The position numbers and the translations under genes were made by a program. Below the pieces are notes generated by a model. That model was not told the origin of the DNA and ran no database searches. It saw nothing but the letters and a program-made list of their open reading frames with translations. This document shows, one piece after another, positions 32,561 through 41,910 of a stretch of DNA of 53,894 nucleotides; the first letter of the stretch is position 1; every line of letters begins with the position of its first letter. This stretch comes from CAYNFP01 sp964492595 (GTDB lineage Bacteria > Bacillota_I > Bacilli_A > RF39 > UBA660): positions 1-53,894 of the forward strand of contig CAZBKY010000002.1 in NCBI GenBank assembly GCA_964492595.1, given 5' to 3'.

Positions 32561-33241
32561 CTATAATACAATCAATAATAAAATGCAAACAATCAGATTA
32601 TAAATTGAATGAATTGCTATACTTGTAAAAACTGTTTTGGTTTTATAATTCATAATTGCAAATGAAGCCCCTAATACTCCATAAGGAATTATATATAGTA
32701 AATATAGAGGGTTGCTTAAATCTGCAGAGGCATGAGCAAATCCAAATAAAAACCCACTTACTACTGCATAGATAATAACATTATTAAATATTTTATCCAG
32801 GCTTTTTCTAAATATTAACTCTTCTAATAAAGGACCCAATAATACTGCTGAAATAGTATAAAAAATAGGGTTCGAGAGTATTTCTCTTCTATTAAGGGCT
32901 TCATTTGGGGCGATTTGTCCTTTGAAAATTAATAAATTTATTATAATATTGGAAACTATCATTATAAAAAATCCTAAAAACCAATATTTAAAACCTTCAT
33001 CAAGACACTTTTTAAAATTCTTTTTAAAAATAATAAATTCTTTTTTTAGTTCCTTTAAATATACTAAAGAAATCAAAATAATATAAATGGGCATGTAAAT
33101 TATTAAAATAAAATTTTTATTATGAATACCTATTGAATAAAGAATTTTACTTAAAAATGTGGGGACAAAAAATACACTGAGTATTACTATCAAGCTTAAA
33201 ATTATTCTATTTAATTTTTGATTTTTTAATATTTTATTCAT
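32561..33241 (-). CDS. CPBP-family intramembrane metalloprotease
   Basis: A 226-residue polytopic protein of the CAAX prenyl protease 2/bacteriocin-processing (Abi) family. All three catalytic motifs are intact: EELIFR (E-E-x3-R), FGFAHA, and AIHSIYNL (H-x3-N). About seven transmembrane helices. Substrates in bacteria are mostly unknown. It is directly upstream of the ligand-less metallophosphoesterase and probably co-transcribed with it. Confidence 0.88.
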   Translation of the reverse strand: MNKILKNQKLNRIILSLIVILSVFFVPTFLSKILYSIGIHNKNFILIIYMPIYIILISLVYLKELKKEFIIFKKNFKKCLDEGFKYWFLGFFIMIVSNIIINLLIFKGQIAPNEALNRREILSNPIFYTISAVLLGPLLEELIFRKSLDKIFNNVIIYAVVSGFLFGFAHASADLSNPLYLLYIIPYGVLGASFAIMNYKTKTVFTSIAIHSIYNLIVCILLLIVL

Positions 33242-33273
33242 ATCATTATTGTATCATTATAATTTACCTTCTT

Positions 33274-33304
33274 CAATAAAAAAAAAAGACTATTTCAATA
33301 GCCT
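33274..33304 (-). terminator. Intrinsic terminator overlapping the tkt stop
   Basis: Minus-strand stem GGCTAT/ATAGTC with a 4-base loop (33303-33288) followed by at least nine U. The tkt stop codon TAG (33292-33290) is within the stem. Confidence 0.85.
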
Positions 33305-35242
33305 TTCCACTTTATCTATTAATGACTTTATATCAAATTCAAAGTATTCCAAGATATCTTTTTTATTACCACTCTTACCAAATTTATCAATATTTATTAT
33401 ATATCTATCATTATAAACATATTCACACCAGTTTTTATCATTAGAGCATTCTATTACCACTGTTTTAATTCCCTGAGGAAGCAATAAATTTTTATATTCA
33501 TCAGACTGCATTTTAAACAGTTCAATTGAAACAACACTTATAACTCTTGTATATATTGCCTTTTTTTCTAATAAATCGCTTATTTCAATTGCTTTATGCA
33601 CTTCACTTCCAGAAGACATTATTATCCCAGATAATCTGCCTCTTTCTTTTTTTATAATATAGGCACCATTATAAATATCTTTTATACTTGAATTTTCAAG
33701 AGGAGGAAGTTTATCTTTGCTTATTATCAAACTTATTGGCTTTCTATTGTTTATAATATAATCCCAGCATCCTATAATCTCTTTGATATCACAAGGTCTA
33801 AAAACTGTCATTCCAGGTATATTTCTTAAATTCGCAAGCTGTTCCACAGGCTGGTGAGTAGGGCCATCTTCCCCTATAGAAATACTGTCATGAGTAAATA
33901 CATATGTAACAGGAAGATTCATTAAAGCTGATAATCTAATGCCTGGCTTCATATAATCACTGAATCCAAGAAATGTACTAACTATTCCTCTTATTCCATT
34001 TAAAGATAATCCATTTAATACTCCCGCCATTAATCCTTCTCTTACACCAAAGTTAATATTTCTTCCGTATATTCCATACATAAAATTTTTCCCATTATCT
34101 ATATATGTTTTAGTACTTTCAAATAAATCTGCACTTCCACTCATTAATACAGGACACATACTACTTAACAAATTAATTATTTTTCCATTAGCTACTCTAA
34201 GTTCCTCATTATATTTTTCATCCATATTTATTTTTATTCTTTTTAAATCAATATGAAAGTCATCGTTTTCCATATACTTCAAAGTTTTTTGTATTACACT
34301 TTCTTCTGCCATTACTTTAGAATATTTTTCTTTCCATGTTTTATATATTGGCAAACATCTGGAATTTATTTTATTCCTAAAATATTCCACAGATTCTTTA
34401 GATACATAAAAGGGTATTTTATTAACACCTATTTTTTCTTTAACAGCATCTAAATCTTTTTCTTCTAATGGATTTTTATGCACTAAATGAGTATTTTGTT
34501 TTATACTTCCTAAACCTAAAACAGTTTTTATCTGTATAATGCTTGGCTTATCTTTAATCTGCTTAGCTTTTTTAATCGCAACATCTATAGTATCTATATT
34601 TTGACCATCTTTAACGAATTCTGTATGCCAGCCGCAAGCTTCAAATCTTTTGACTACATCTTCATCAAATACATTTTCAGTCTTTCCATCTGAGGTCATA
34701 TTATTTGAGTCATATAAAACAATAAGTTTTCCAAGTTTGAGTGATCCTGCCAAAGAAGCGGCCTCATAACTTATTCCCTCCATTAAATCTCCATCACTTA
34801 CTAAACAGTATGTATAATGATTAAATACTTCTTTATTCAAATTATTGCTTAAATATTCTTCAGCTATGGCAAAACCAACCGCACTTGCAAACCCCTGCCC
34901 TAAAGGTCCTGTAGTAATTTCTACACCAACTCTAGTATTTAATTCTGGGTGACCTACACATATTGAATTTAACTGTCTAAAACTTTTTAAATCTTCTAGT
35001 TTAATAGGATATCCAGCAAAGAAAAGAGTACTGTAAAGTAAAGCACTTCCATGTCCAGCAGATAAAATAAATCTATCCCTATTCAGCCAATTTCCATCTT
35101 CAGGATTAAAAGTTAGATGACGACTAAACAACGTATATATTATTGGAGATGCCCCAAGACATATTCCTGGATGTCCACTTTTAGCTTCATTTATCATATC
35201 TAAACTAAGATTTTTAATTCCATTAATTACTTTTTCATCCAT
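33290..35242 (-). CDS. tkt: Transketolase
   Basis: A 650-residue thiamine diphosphate enzyme of the pentose phosphate pathway. It has SGHPGICLGASP at the N-terminus, GHGSALLYS, the TPP motif region VSDGDLMEGISYEAASLAG, and in the middle domain HDSISIGEDGPTHQPVEQLANLR. ATG 35242 with AGGTG is preferred over the GTG at 35251. Single-gene transcript ending in a strong terminator. Confidence 0.95.
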   Translation of the reverse strand: MDEKVINGIKNLSLDMINEAKSGHPGICLGASPIIYTLFSRHLTFNPEDGNWLNRDRFILSAGHGSALLYSTLFFAGYPIKLEDLKSFRQLNSICVGHPELNTRVGVEITTGPLGQGFASAVGFAIAEEYLSNNLNKEVFNHYTYCLVSDGDLMEGISYEAASLAGSLKLGKLIVLYDSNNMTSDGKTENVFDEDVVKRFEACGWHTEFVKDGQNIDTIDVAIKKAKQIKDKPSIIQIKTVLGLGSIKQNTHLVHKNPLEEKDLDAVKEKIGVNKIPFYVSKESVEYFRNKINSRCLPIYKTWKEKYSKVMAEESVIQKTLKYMENDDFHIDLKRIKINMDEKYNEELRVANGKIINLLSSMCPVLMSGSADLFESTKTYIDNGKNFMYGIYGRNINFGVREGLMAGVLNGLSLNGIRGIVSTFLGFSDYMKPGIRLSALMNLPVTYVFTHDSISIGEDGPTHQPVEQLANLRNIPGMTVFRPCDIKEIIGCWDYIINNRKPISLIISKDKLPPLENSSIKDIYNGAYIIKKERGRLSGIIMSSGSEVHKAIEISDLLEKKAIYTRVISVVSIELFKMQSDEYKNLLLPQGIKTVVIECSNDKNWCEYVYNDRYIINIDKFGKSGNKKDILEYFEFDIKSLIDKVERLLK

Positions 35243-35357
35243 ACTAATCACCTACTAAATCAATTATATCATTTTTTGCCTTATTTTAAATATATAATAT
35301 AAAAGGTATATTTTTTATATGATATGTACATATTCAATATTGATAATTATATATAAA

Positions 35358-37922
35358 CTAAACTTCATACAAATTATTGCCACTGTCTAACTGTATTTTT
35401 AAAGGAACAACTAGTGTATAAGTATTTTCCATAATATCCTTCACGAGCTTAGAAACACTATCTAATTCGCTTTTTAATACATCAAAAACAAGCTCATCAT
35501 GTATTTGTAGAATCATTTTACTTTTAATATTATTTTTTTTGAATGAGATATCTATATCAATCATAGCTTTTTTTATTATATCTGCTTCTGTTCCCTGAAT
35601 TGGAGTATTAAGTGCGATTCTCTCTCCAGCTTGTCTTATCATATAATTTGTATTAGCAAGTTCATCTATTGTTCTTTTTCTATTCATTAATGTTCTTACA
35701 TATCCTTTTGATTTAGCTTCTAAAATTATATTATCCATATAATTTTTAACACCAGGGTAAAGTGAAAGATATTTATCAATATATTTTTTAGCTTCTTTTA
35801 CAGGGATATCTAAATTATCTCCCAGACCATATCCACTTATTCCATAAACTATTCCAAATATAACTGCCTTAGCTGTTCTTCTCATTGTTTTTGTAACTGC
35901 AGAGGCATCTACTCCAAATATATCAGAAGCAATCGCAGTATGAATATCTTCGCCTTCATTAAAGGTATTTATAAGACACTCACAATTAGAAATATGAGCC
36001 AAAACTCTAATCTCAATTTGAGAATAGTCACCAGATAACAGTATAGAGTCTTCACTGGCAACAAAAGCTTTTCTGATTTTTCTACCCTCATCACTCCTAA
36101 TTGGAATATTTTGAAGATTAGGCTCTACTGAACTAAGTCTTCCAGTTCTTGTTACATTTTGTTTGTATATAGTATGTATTCTTCCATCGGACATTACGTA
36201 ATTCGATAAACTGTCTAAATATGTAGAATAAATTTTACTTAAATTTCTATATTCTAATATTTTTTCTATTATTGGATGTATTCCAAGGAGTTTAGTTAAT
36301 GTTAAGTGTGATGTTGTTAAATTTTTCTTACTTGTCTTACCAAGAGGAATATTAAGTCTTGTGCTTAAAATATCACTTAGTTGTTTTGGGGAAGAAATAT
36401 TAAATTTAATGCCAGCCATATTATATATTTCATTGGATACTTTCTCTAATTTTACTTCAATTTCACTTTTTAATTCTTCTATTTGTGTCTTATCAAATCT
36501 AATACCTGCGATTTCCATATCAGACAATACTCTAATTAAAGGAGATTCTATATTATTGTATAGCTCAAATAGTTCTTCTTTTTTTAAAGCATCTATGTAT
36601 CTGTTTTTGCTTTCATAAATGTATTTAGCCTTCATAACAATGGACTTCTTTATTTCATCTTCGGTAAGAGGCTTTTTCTTAGAAATAATAGAATCATAAA
36701 AAGGTATTTCCAATCCCTCCTGATTTGCTAAATAAGCAATATCACCCTTTACATTCATCTCTAAAATATAAGCTGCAATCATGGTATCAAAAGTATAATC
36801 TATGTTTATTCCAAGTTTATTTAATACCACTATAGATTTTTTAATATCATAAGAAAAACATTTATTTTCAAATATTACTTTATTTTGGAGTATTTGATCT
36901 TCACTTAAATAGTAAGAGTTTTTTCCATCATAAACTCCCATACCTATAATGTTGGCTTTATGATAGTTTTCATTATCAACTTCAAGATAAAATGCAAATT
37001 CACTATCAATTTTTATATCATTTGCATTTTTAATTAATACTTTTTGATTGGATATTTTTTTAGTGTCTTCATTTTTTAAAAGAGAATAAAATTCTAAATC
37101 TTCATATACTTCAAAAAGTCTGGCTTTATCAGGTTCCACCTTTTTTAAATCTTCAAATCCGATACCAAAATTTATATCTTTATATATTGTTGCCAACATC
37201 TTGGAGAAAATAGCATTTTCTTTATCGAACAACAATTTTTCTTTTAGTTTACCCTTTATTTCATCAATATGCTCATATAAATTCTCTATAGTTTTATACT
37301 CTTCTATTAACGCGCGCGCTGTTTTTTCTCCTACTCCTTTAACACCCGGAATATTATCACTTTTATCACCTTCTAAAGCTTTTAGATCAATAATATTTAT
37401 AGGATCAAAACCAAAATCTTTTTTAAATGTTGTTTCATTGTAATATATATAATCTTTCTGTTTTAAAAGTTTTACATCAACATCACTACTTATTAACTGG
37501 AGTAAATCTTTGTCACTACTTATAATTGTAGCATCATATAATTTATCTTCATCAGCCATTTTTGCAAATGTACCAATTATATCATCAGCCTCATAATTAT
37601 CTATTTCCAAATATTTGATACCCATATATGAGAGTATTTCTTTAGCAACAGGAAACTGTTCTAATAATTCTTTAGGGGTTTCTATTCTGCCTTCTTTATA
37701 GTTTTTATATAATTCATGCCTAAAATTTTTACCTTTGTCAAAAGCCACCATTATATATTCAGGATTTTCTTCTTTTAATATTTTATTTATCATATTAACG
37801 AATCCATATAATGCATTTGTAGAAAAACCTCTAGAGTTTTTCATCATATTTCCTGTATATGCAGTAGCATAATAACTTCTGAATAATAAATTGTTTCCAT
37901 CTATCAAAATAGCTTTTTTCAT
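35358..37922 (-). CDS. polA: DNA polymerase I
   Basis: An 854-residue repair and Okazaki-fragment polymerase. The 5'-nuclease domain (1-290) is complete (LIDGNNLLFRSYYA, ALEGDKSDNIPGVKGVGEKTA). The central 3'-5' exonuclease domain lacks the DxE motif (LEVDNENYH), so proofreading is probably absent, as in Bacillus. The polymerase domain has LSGDYSQIEIRVLAHIS, RRTAKAVIFGIVYG and QIHDELVFDV. I place the start at ATG 37922, with AGGTGAG. In Bacillus mutM and coaE follow, here not. Confidence 0.96.
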   Translation of the reverse strand: MKKAILIDGNNLLFRSYYATAYTGNMMKNSRGFSTNALYGFVNMINKILKEENPEYIMVAFDKGKNFRHELYKNYKEGRIETPKELLEQFPVAKEILSYMGIKYLEIDNYEADDIIGTFAKMADEDKLYDATIISSDKDLLQLISSDVDVKLLKQKDYIYYNETTFKKDFGFDPINIIDLKALEGDKSDNIPGVKGVGEKTARALIEEYKTIENLYEHIDEIKGKLKEKLLFDKENAIFSKMLATIYKDINFGIGFEDLKKVEPDKARLFEVYEDLEFYSLLKNEDTKKISNQKVLIKNANDIKIDSEFAFYLEVDNENYHKANIIGMGVYDGKNSYYLSEDQILQNKVIFENKCFSYDIKKSIVVLNKLGINIDYTFDTMIAAYILEMNVKGDIAYLANQEGLEIPFYDSIISKKKPLTEDEIKKSIVMKAKYIYESKNRYIDALKKEELFELYNNIESPLIRVLSDMEIAGIRFDKTQIEELKSEIEVKLEKVSNEIYNMAGIKFNISSPKQLSDILSTRLNIPLGKTSKKNLTTSHLTLTKLLGIHPIIEKILEYRNLSKIYSTYLDSLSNYVMSDGRIHTIYKQNVTRTGRLSSVEPNLQNIPIRSDEGRKIRKAFVASEDSILLSGDYSQIEIRVLAHISNCECLINTFNEGEDIHTAIASDIFGVDASAVTKTMRRTAKAVIFGIVYGISGYGLGDNLDIPVKEAKKYIDKYLSLYPGVKNYMDNIILEAKSKGYVRTLMNRKRTIDELANTNYMIRQAGERIALNTPIQGTEADIIKKAMIDIDISFKKNNIKSKMILQIHDELVFDVLKSELDSVSKLVKDIMENTYTLVVPLKIQLDSGNNLYEV

Positions 37923-37980
37923 AAAACTCACCTAATATTAGTATAACAAAAAAATGATGATTTTTATATACACCATTTAA

Positions 37981-38008
37981 TAAAAAAAATAGTCCATAAA
38001 AGACTATT
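37981..38008 (-). terminator. Terminator upstream of polA
   Basis: Minus-strand AATAGTC/GACTATT (38008-38002 with 37994-37988) with a 7-base loop, followed by a run of U. It is the second terminator between the 38-kb promoter and polA. Confidence 0.65.
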
Positions 38009-38024
38009 AATTTAATATAATATA

Positions 38025-38241
38025 ATAAATAAAAAGACTAGAGTTTTGCTCTCTAATCTTACTTTTTAAATCTCCAATTTATGGCTGGATTCACCGCTTT
38101 TTAAATCTCCAATTTATACGGCTGGATTCACCGGCTTTTTAAACTAATTTGGCAAACAAATTAGCACTAATATTATATGCAATATCGTAAAATCAATACA
38201 TTTCACATATATAAATAGTTAATAATATTTAAAACTACTTA
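38025..38241 (-). ncRNA. Candidate small RNA with tandem repeats
   Basis: A transcript of about 215 nt is predicted from the promoter at 38248-38275 to a terminator at 38029-38058 (GATTAGAG/CTCTAGTC plus U run). It has no coding frame. It contains a perfect hairpin CTAATTTG/CAAATTAG (38164-38144) and two tandem repeats with GGTGAATCCAGCC and TAAATTGGAGATTTA, the latter able to form a small hairpin with GGAG in the loop. It could be a trans-acting RNA, a leader for polA, or a decoy for an RNA-binding protein. It matches no RNA family I know. Confidence 0.45.
38062..38134. repeat. Two tandem 35/38-bp repeats
   Basis: Copy A 38062-38096 and copy B 38097-38134 differ by insertion of AC after TTTAT and a terminal G; a third copy starts (CTTTTTAAA, 38135-38143) and then diverges. 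Only two full copies and no spacers, so not CRISPR. Confidence 0.9.
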
Positions 38242-38247
38242 TAAAAT

Positions 38248-38275
38248 ATTATACACTTTTCTCTCCAAATTTCAA
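38248..38275 (-). promoter_or_regulatory. Promoter of the candidate small RNA
   Basis: Minus strand TTGAAA (38275-38270), 16-bp spacer, TATAAT (38253-38248), starting just after the prepilin peptidase stop. Confidence 0.65.
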
Positions 38276-38280
38276 GTGAT

Positions 38281-39069
38281 TTATATTAATTTTAAAACAT
38301 TTTCAATAAAATATTCTAAAGTTTCTGAAAAATACAAACACAGTATTGCTGAAAGTAAAAGAAATGGTCCAAAAGGAATGATCCCTGTTTTATTATCACT
38401 TTTTGCAAATAAAGCAAATATTAAACCTAAAACGGCTGCAATAAATAAGGAAAACAGGCTGGGCAGTAGTCCTATAGTGCATCCTATAACCCCTACCAGT
38501 TTTATATCTCCTCCACCTAAACACTCTTTTTTAAATATTTTATCTCCAATAAATTTAATACCATACATTATTAAAAACATTAAAAATCCAGATATTATAG
38601 AGTTTATTGTAGGACTAAATCCTAAAAATATATATTTACTTACCAGTATAAGAACCAAAGATACTAAAACCACTCTATCACTTATATAATAATATGAAAA
38701 ATCGCTTACTACAGTTATTAAAAATGCGCTAGATAATATAATTGCTAATATAAAATTTATATAACTAACAGGTAAAGTATTAATATATATTTCAAATGCT
38801 AAATAATATAAAAATGCGGAAGTTATTTCCACAAAAGGATACATTACACTTATCTTTTTCTTACAATATGCACATTTTCCACCTAAAAATATGTAAGAAA
38901 ATACTGGAATATTCATATACCACTTTAATTGTCTTTTACATTTAGGACAAAAACTTCTACCTTTAACTATTGATACTTTATTGGGAATTCTATACCCAGC
39001 ACAACCGAAAAAACTCCCCATAACTAACCCTAAAATTACAACGCATATTCCAATTAAAGTATTACTCAT
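38281..39069 (-). CDS. Type IV prepilin peptidase (PilD/ComC)
   Basis: A bitopic aspartyl protease of about 262 residues that removes the leader from prepilins and methylates the new N-terminus. The cytoplasmic zinc-type CPKCK...CAYCKKK motif is present, as are the two catalytic Asp in the ISDRV and GGGDIKLVGVIG regions, spread among about seven transmembrane helices. AGGAG fits the second of two adjacent ATGs (39069 rather than 39072). It follows the platform gene by a few bases. Its likely substrates are the two pilins at 6.9-9.7 kb. Confidence 0.92.
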   Translation of the reverse strand: MSNTLIGICVVILGLVMGSFFGCAGYRIPNKVSIVKGRSFCPKCKRQLKWYMNIPVFSYIFLGGKCAYCKKKISVMYPFVEITSAFLYYLAFEIYINTLPVSYINFILAIILSSAFLITVVSDFSYYYISDRVVLVSLVLILVSKYIFLGFSPTINSIISGFLMFLIMYGIKFIGDKIFKKECLGGGDIKLVGVIGCTIGLLPSLFSLFIAAVLGLIFALFAKSDNKTGIIPFGPFLLLSAILCLYFSETLEYFIENVLKLI

Positions 39070-39077
39070 CATTACTC

Positions 39078-40847
39078 CTATCTTATATTTTGATACATTT
39101 CAAACATTGGGATTATAATAGCTAAAACTATTCCGCCAACGACTATTGCTAAAAATGCTATCATTATGGGTTCAATAAGTGTTTTTAACTGTGAAACCAT
39201 ATTTTCCTGCTGATTTTGATAATAATCAGAAACTTTTTCCAGCATATCTGGAAGCTCTCCCGTTGATTCACCTGTAGAAATCATATAATAAGCAAGCTCG
39301 GGAATTGCCCAGTTATCTTTAAATGACTGACTCATTTTATCTCCCCTTAATAAATTGGAAATAGTATCAAACATAATCATTTTATATATTTCATTATTTG
39401 TTATTTTACTTAATATGTCAATACTTTCTGTTAATAGCACATTGTTTCTATTTAAAGCTGCAAAAGTTTTTGAAAACATAGTCATTTCTCTATATATCAA
39501 AATATTACCTATAACCGGCAAATGCATCAAAATAAATTGAAAGATAGTTTTAAATGCTTTTACCTTCACAAATAAAACTCTAATGACAACTATAATGCCA
39601 AAAAATCCTAATAATAAATATTTCCAACTTGCTACTAGAAAATCAGATATATTAATAATTGATTGAGTATATGGATTTATTTTAACGTTTAGACCTGCAT
39701 ATACATCAATGAATTGTGGAATAATATAAATCATTATGAATACAACTACAACTATCGCAAATACAAGTATAACTATAGGATATGTCATTGCACTTATAAG
39801 AAGTTTTCTATTTTTCTCCATTTTATCATAATATTCGCTCATTTCATCTAAGGTTTTTTCTATATCTCCCATTTTTTCTGAAGCTTTTATCATATTTACC
39901 AATAATCCGGGAAACATATTTCCCTGTTTTCTTAATGCTTCTGAAAAGCTTTCTCCCATTGTAAGCTCATATATCATAGAATCAAATGCTTTTTTATATG
40001 CAGAACTTTTATTTTGTTTAGCAAGTATTTTTACTGCTTCGGTCAATGTGACCCCACTTTTTATATATGTTGAGAGCTGAGTAAGCCAAAATATTAAATC
40101 CTTATTTTTCATTCTTCTTTTAGAAAAAACCGATTCGCCATGAATGAAATCTATCCATTTACTTGTTTTTATTTCATAAACTTCATAACCTTCATCAAGC
40201 AAATATGAGTGAGTATCAAGTTTAGATAAAGCCATAAAATAACCTTTAATTAATTTGCCTTCTTTATTTCTAGCCAGATATTCATATGCATGTTTCATTT
40301 CACTTCTTTTAGCATCCGCACTATATTTATCTATATATAAAACTTCTAAATCTCTTTCTCTTTTGTTTCTATAATATTTAACTACAGCTAAATTATTAAA
40401 TTTATCTACAAAATATTTCCTGATACCACCCGGCATTCTCTTAAAAAATTGCCCTGTAAGTTCAATAGAAGTTTTAAATTTGTTATATATTTTATTGAAA
40501 AATTTATATATCGAAACTACAAATATTTTAGGAATATCATACAAAAAGAATTTTATTATATAATATATACCTAAAAAGAAACTCTTAAAAACTTCATATG
40601 CTTCTAAAAATAAATTTTTCCAAATAAATTCAAATACGTATTTAATAAATTTGAAAATATAATGAAATACAAAAGCCAAAGAATAATATATTGAACTAAA
40701 TATAGTGAATATAGTTGTTACAATTATGTCAAAAAGACCGAAAACACCTAATGCTGAGCTGTATATTAATGTATATATTTCAACAAAAATTCCTTTAATA
40801 AAAGAAAATATTAAATTAAATATGCTCTTTTTTTTCATTTTAGACAT
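39078..40847 (-). CDS. PilC/GspF platform protein with a 185-residue N-terminal extension
   Basis: A 589-residue inner-membrane platform protein of type IV pilus/type II secretion systems. From residue 186 on it matches the family (AYEYLARNKEGKLIKG, then two GspF domains, FWLTQLSTYIKSGVTLTEAVKIL, GESTGELPDMLEKVSDYYQ). Usual length is about 400. The extra N-terminal 185 residues are rich in Phe, Ile, Tyr and Lys, with several likely membrane or amphipathic helices, and match no domain I know. GAGGAGG precedes ATG 40847. It forms an operon with the peptidase. The assembly ATPase is not encoded here. Confidence 0.9.
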   Translation of the reverse strand: MSKMKKKSIFNLIFSFIKGIFVEIYTLIYSSALGVFGLFDIIVTTIFTIFSSIYYSLAFVFHYIFKFIKYVFEFIWKNLFLEAYEVFKSFFLGIYYIIKFFLYDIPKIFVVSIYKFFNKIYNKFKTSIELTGQFFKRMPGGIRKYFVDKFNNLAVVKYYRNKRERDLEVLYIDKYSADAKRSEMKHAYEYLARNKEGKLIKGYFMALSKLDTHSYLLDEGYEVYEIKTSKWIDFIHGESVFSKRRMKNKDLIFWLTQLSTYIKSGVTLTEAVKILAKQNKSSAYKKAFDSMIYELTMGESFSEALRKQGNMFPGLLVNMIKASEKMGDIEKTLDEMSEYYDKMEKNRKLLISAMTYPIVILVFAIVVVVFIMIYIIPQFIDVYAGLNVKINPYTQSIINISDFLVASWKYLLLGFFGIIVVIRVLFVKVKAFKTIFQFILMHLPVIGNILIYREMTMFSKTFAALNRNNVLLTESIDILSKITNNEIYKMIMFDTISNLLRGDKMSQSFKDNWAIPELAYYMISTGESTGELPDMLEKVSDYYQNQQENMVSQLKTLIEPIMIAFLAIVVGGIVLAIIIPMFEMYQNIR

Positions 40848-40879
40848 ATTTAATTCCTCCTCTTTATTCTATATAATAA

Positions 40880-40908
40880 ATTATAACACGTATATTTTAA
40901 GATGTAAA
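40880..40908 (-). promoter_or_regulatory. Promoter of the pilC-pilD operon
   Basis: Minus strand TTTACA (40908-40903), 17-bp spacer ending in TGT, TATAAT (40885-40880): an extended -10 promoter. Confidence 0.75.
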
Positions 40909-41012
40909 TTAAATGAAATAACAAATAAAATAACAACTTGTAAACTTTCTGTCACATCAATATTTTGTAAACATTTTTACCTAATTTGTGTATGATATTA
41001 TAGGTGAATATT

Positions 41013-41312
41013 ATGAACGATGGGACATCTTCTTTATTTAGTTCTTTGAAAGGATTAAACTTAAATAAGATATTAAACACTGCAAATAGGACACTAAATT
41101 TTGTAAACAAAGCTCTTCCTATGTATAAAGAAATTAAACCAACTTTTAGCAATCTTAAAAATTTGATTTCTCCAAATAAAGATGAAATAAAAAATACAAT
41201 TGATGAAATAAAAGAGTCTAGACCCATAAAAATTAAAAAAAGTATTCCTTCAAATAATACCAATAATGATAGAAATACTGTTAATAATGACACTTTAAAG
41301 TTTTTTCAATAA
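41013..41312 (+). CDS. Small YqfQ/VrrA-like protein
   Basis: A 99-residue protein with a short amphipathic LNKILNTANRTLNFVNKALPMYKEIKPTF core (residues 15-43 region) similar to that of Bacillus YqfQ, and a polar, Asn-rich tail. ATG 41013 with AGGTG six bases upstream is better than the GTG at 41004. Position next to trmK and sigA matches the Bacillus yqf cluster. Its end overlaps the convergent trmK by 32 bp. YqfQ is uncharacterised; spore or coat association has been suggested for relatives. Confidence 0.6.
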   Translation: MNDGTSSLFSSLKGLNLNKILNTANRTLNFVNKALPMYKEIKPTFSNLKNLISPNKDEIKNTIDEIKESRPIKIKKSIPSNNTNNDRNTVNNDTLKFFQ

Positions 41313-41910
41313 GATTTATTTTTTTCTTTATAATTTCTTTTTTAATTATGTTATAAATTTTTTTCTGTTTAATTAAATCTTTTTCTAATTTTTTATTTAA
41401 CAGAATTTTGTTTTTATGATTTATCCCAATCAATAAATCTTTTTTTGTATAATGTGTATTGCCCTCTATAAATAATATCAGATTATAAAATTTATTTTTA
41501 TCAAAAATAATTTCTTCGCATAATACTTTATAACCTAAATTCAGCATATTACTTCTTAATATATCATGATTATTATTAGAAATAGTAATAATTTTTTTAT
41601 ATTTCTTGTTTGACTCATTAATTATTTTTAAAATTGTATGAGTCCCCATTCCCGAGAGAACCAAAGTATCAATGTATTCGGGAATATTTTTAGTACCATC
41701 TGATACTTTAAGGGATATAATTTTATCAAGTTTTAATTTTTTAATTTTCTCTTCTACATTTTTTATTATATTTTCTCTTATATCACTAGCCAAAGAAGGT
41801 AACATATTTTTAGCAAGTAAAATTGATAAAAATGCTTGATCACATCCAATATCAGCCACTTTATCGTTTGGATCTATATAAGAAGCAATAACTTTTATTC
41901 TTTTATTCAA
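41281..41910 (-). CDS. trmK: tRNA (adenine(22)-N1)-methyltransferase TrmK
   Basis: A 209-residue SAM-dependent methyltransferase for A22 of bacterial tRNAs. SAM motif VADIGCDQAFLSILLA (residues 18-33) differs slightly from the usual DIGSDHAYLP, and LVLSGMGTHTI from the usual GMGG. The C-terminal coiled-coil is lysine-rich. Start overlaps the sigA end by 8 bp, giving the dnaG-sigA-trmK order known from Bacillus. Confidence 0.88.
   Translation of the reverse strand: MNKRIKVIASYIDPNDKVADIGCDQAFLSILLAKNMLPSLASDIRENIIKNVEEKIKKLKLDKIISLKVSDGTKNIPEYIDTLVLSGMGTHTILKIINESNKKYKKIITISNNNHDILRSNMLNLGYKVLCEEIIFDKNKFYNLILFIEGNTHYTKKDLLIGINHKNKILLNKKLEKDLIKQKKIYNIIKKEIIKKKINLIEKTLKCHY

Noticed and set aside
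38062..38143. CRISPR-like array
   Set aside because: Only two full copies are present, directly adjacent with no unique spacers, and no cas genes are in the window.
37923..38280. tRNA gene in the GC-richer intergenic repeats
   Set aside because: No cloverleaf can be formed and there is no T-loop GTTCRA motif; GGATTCACC is only superficially similar.
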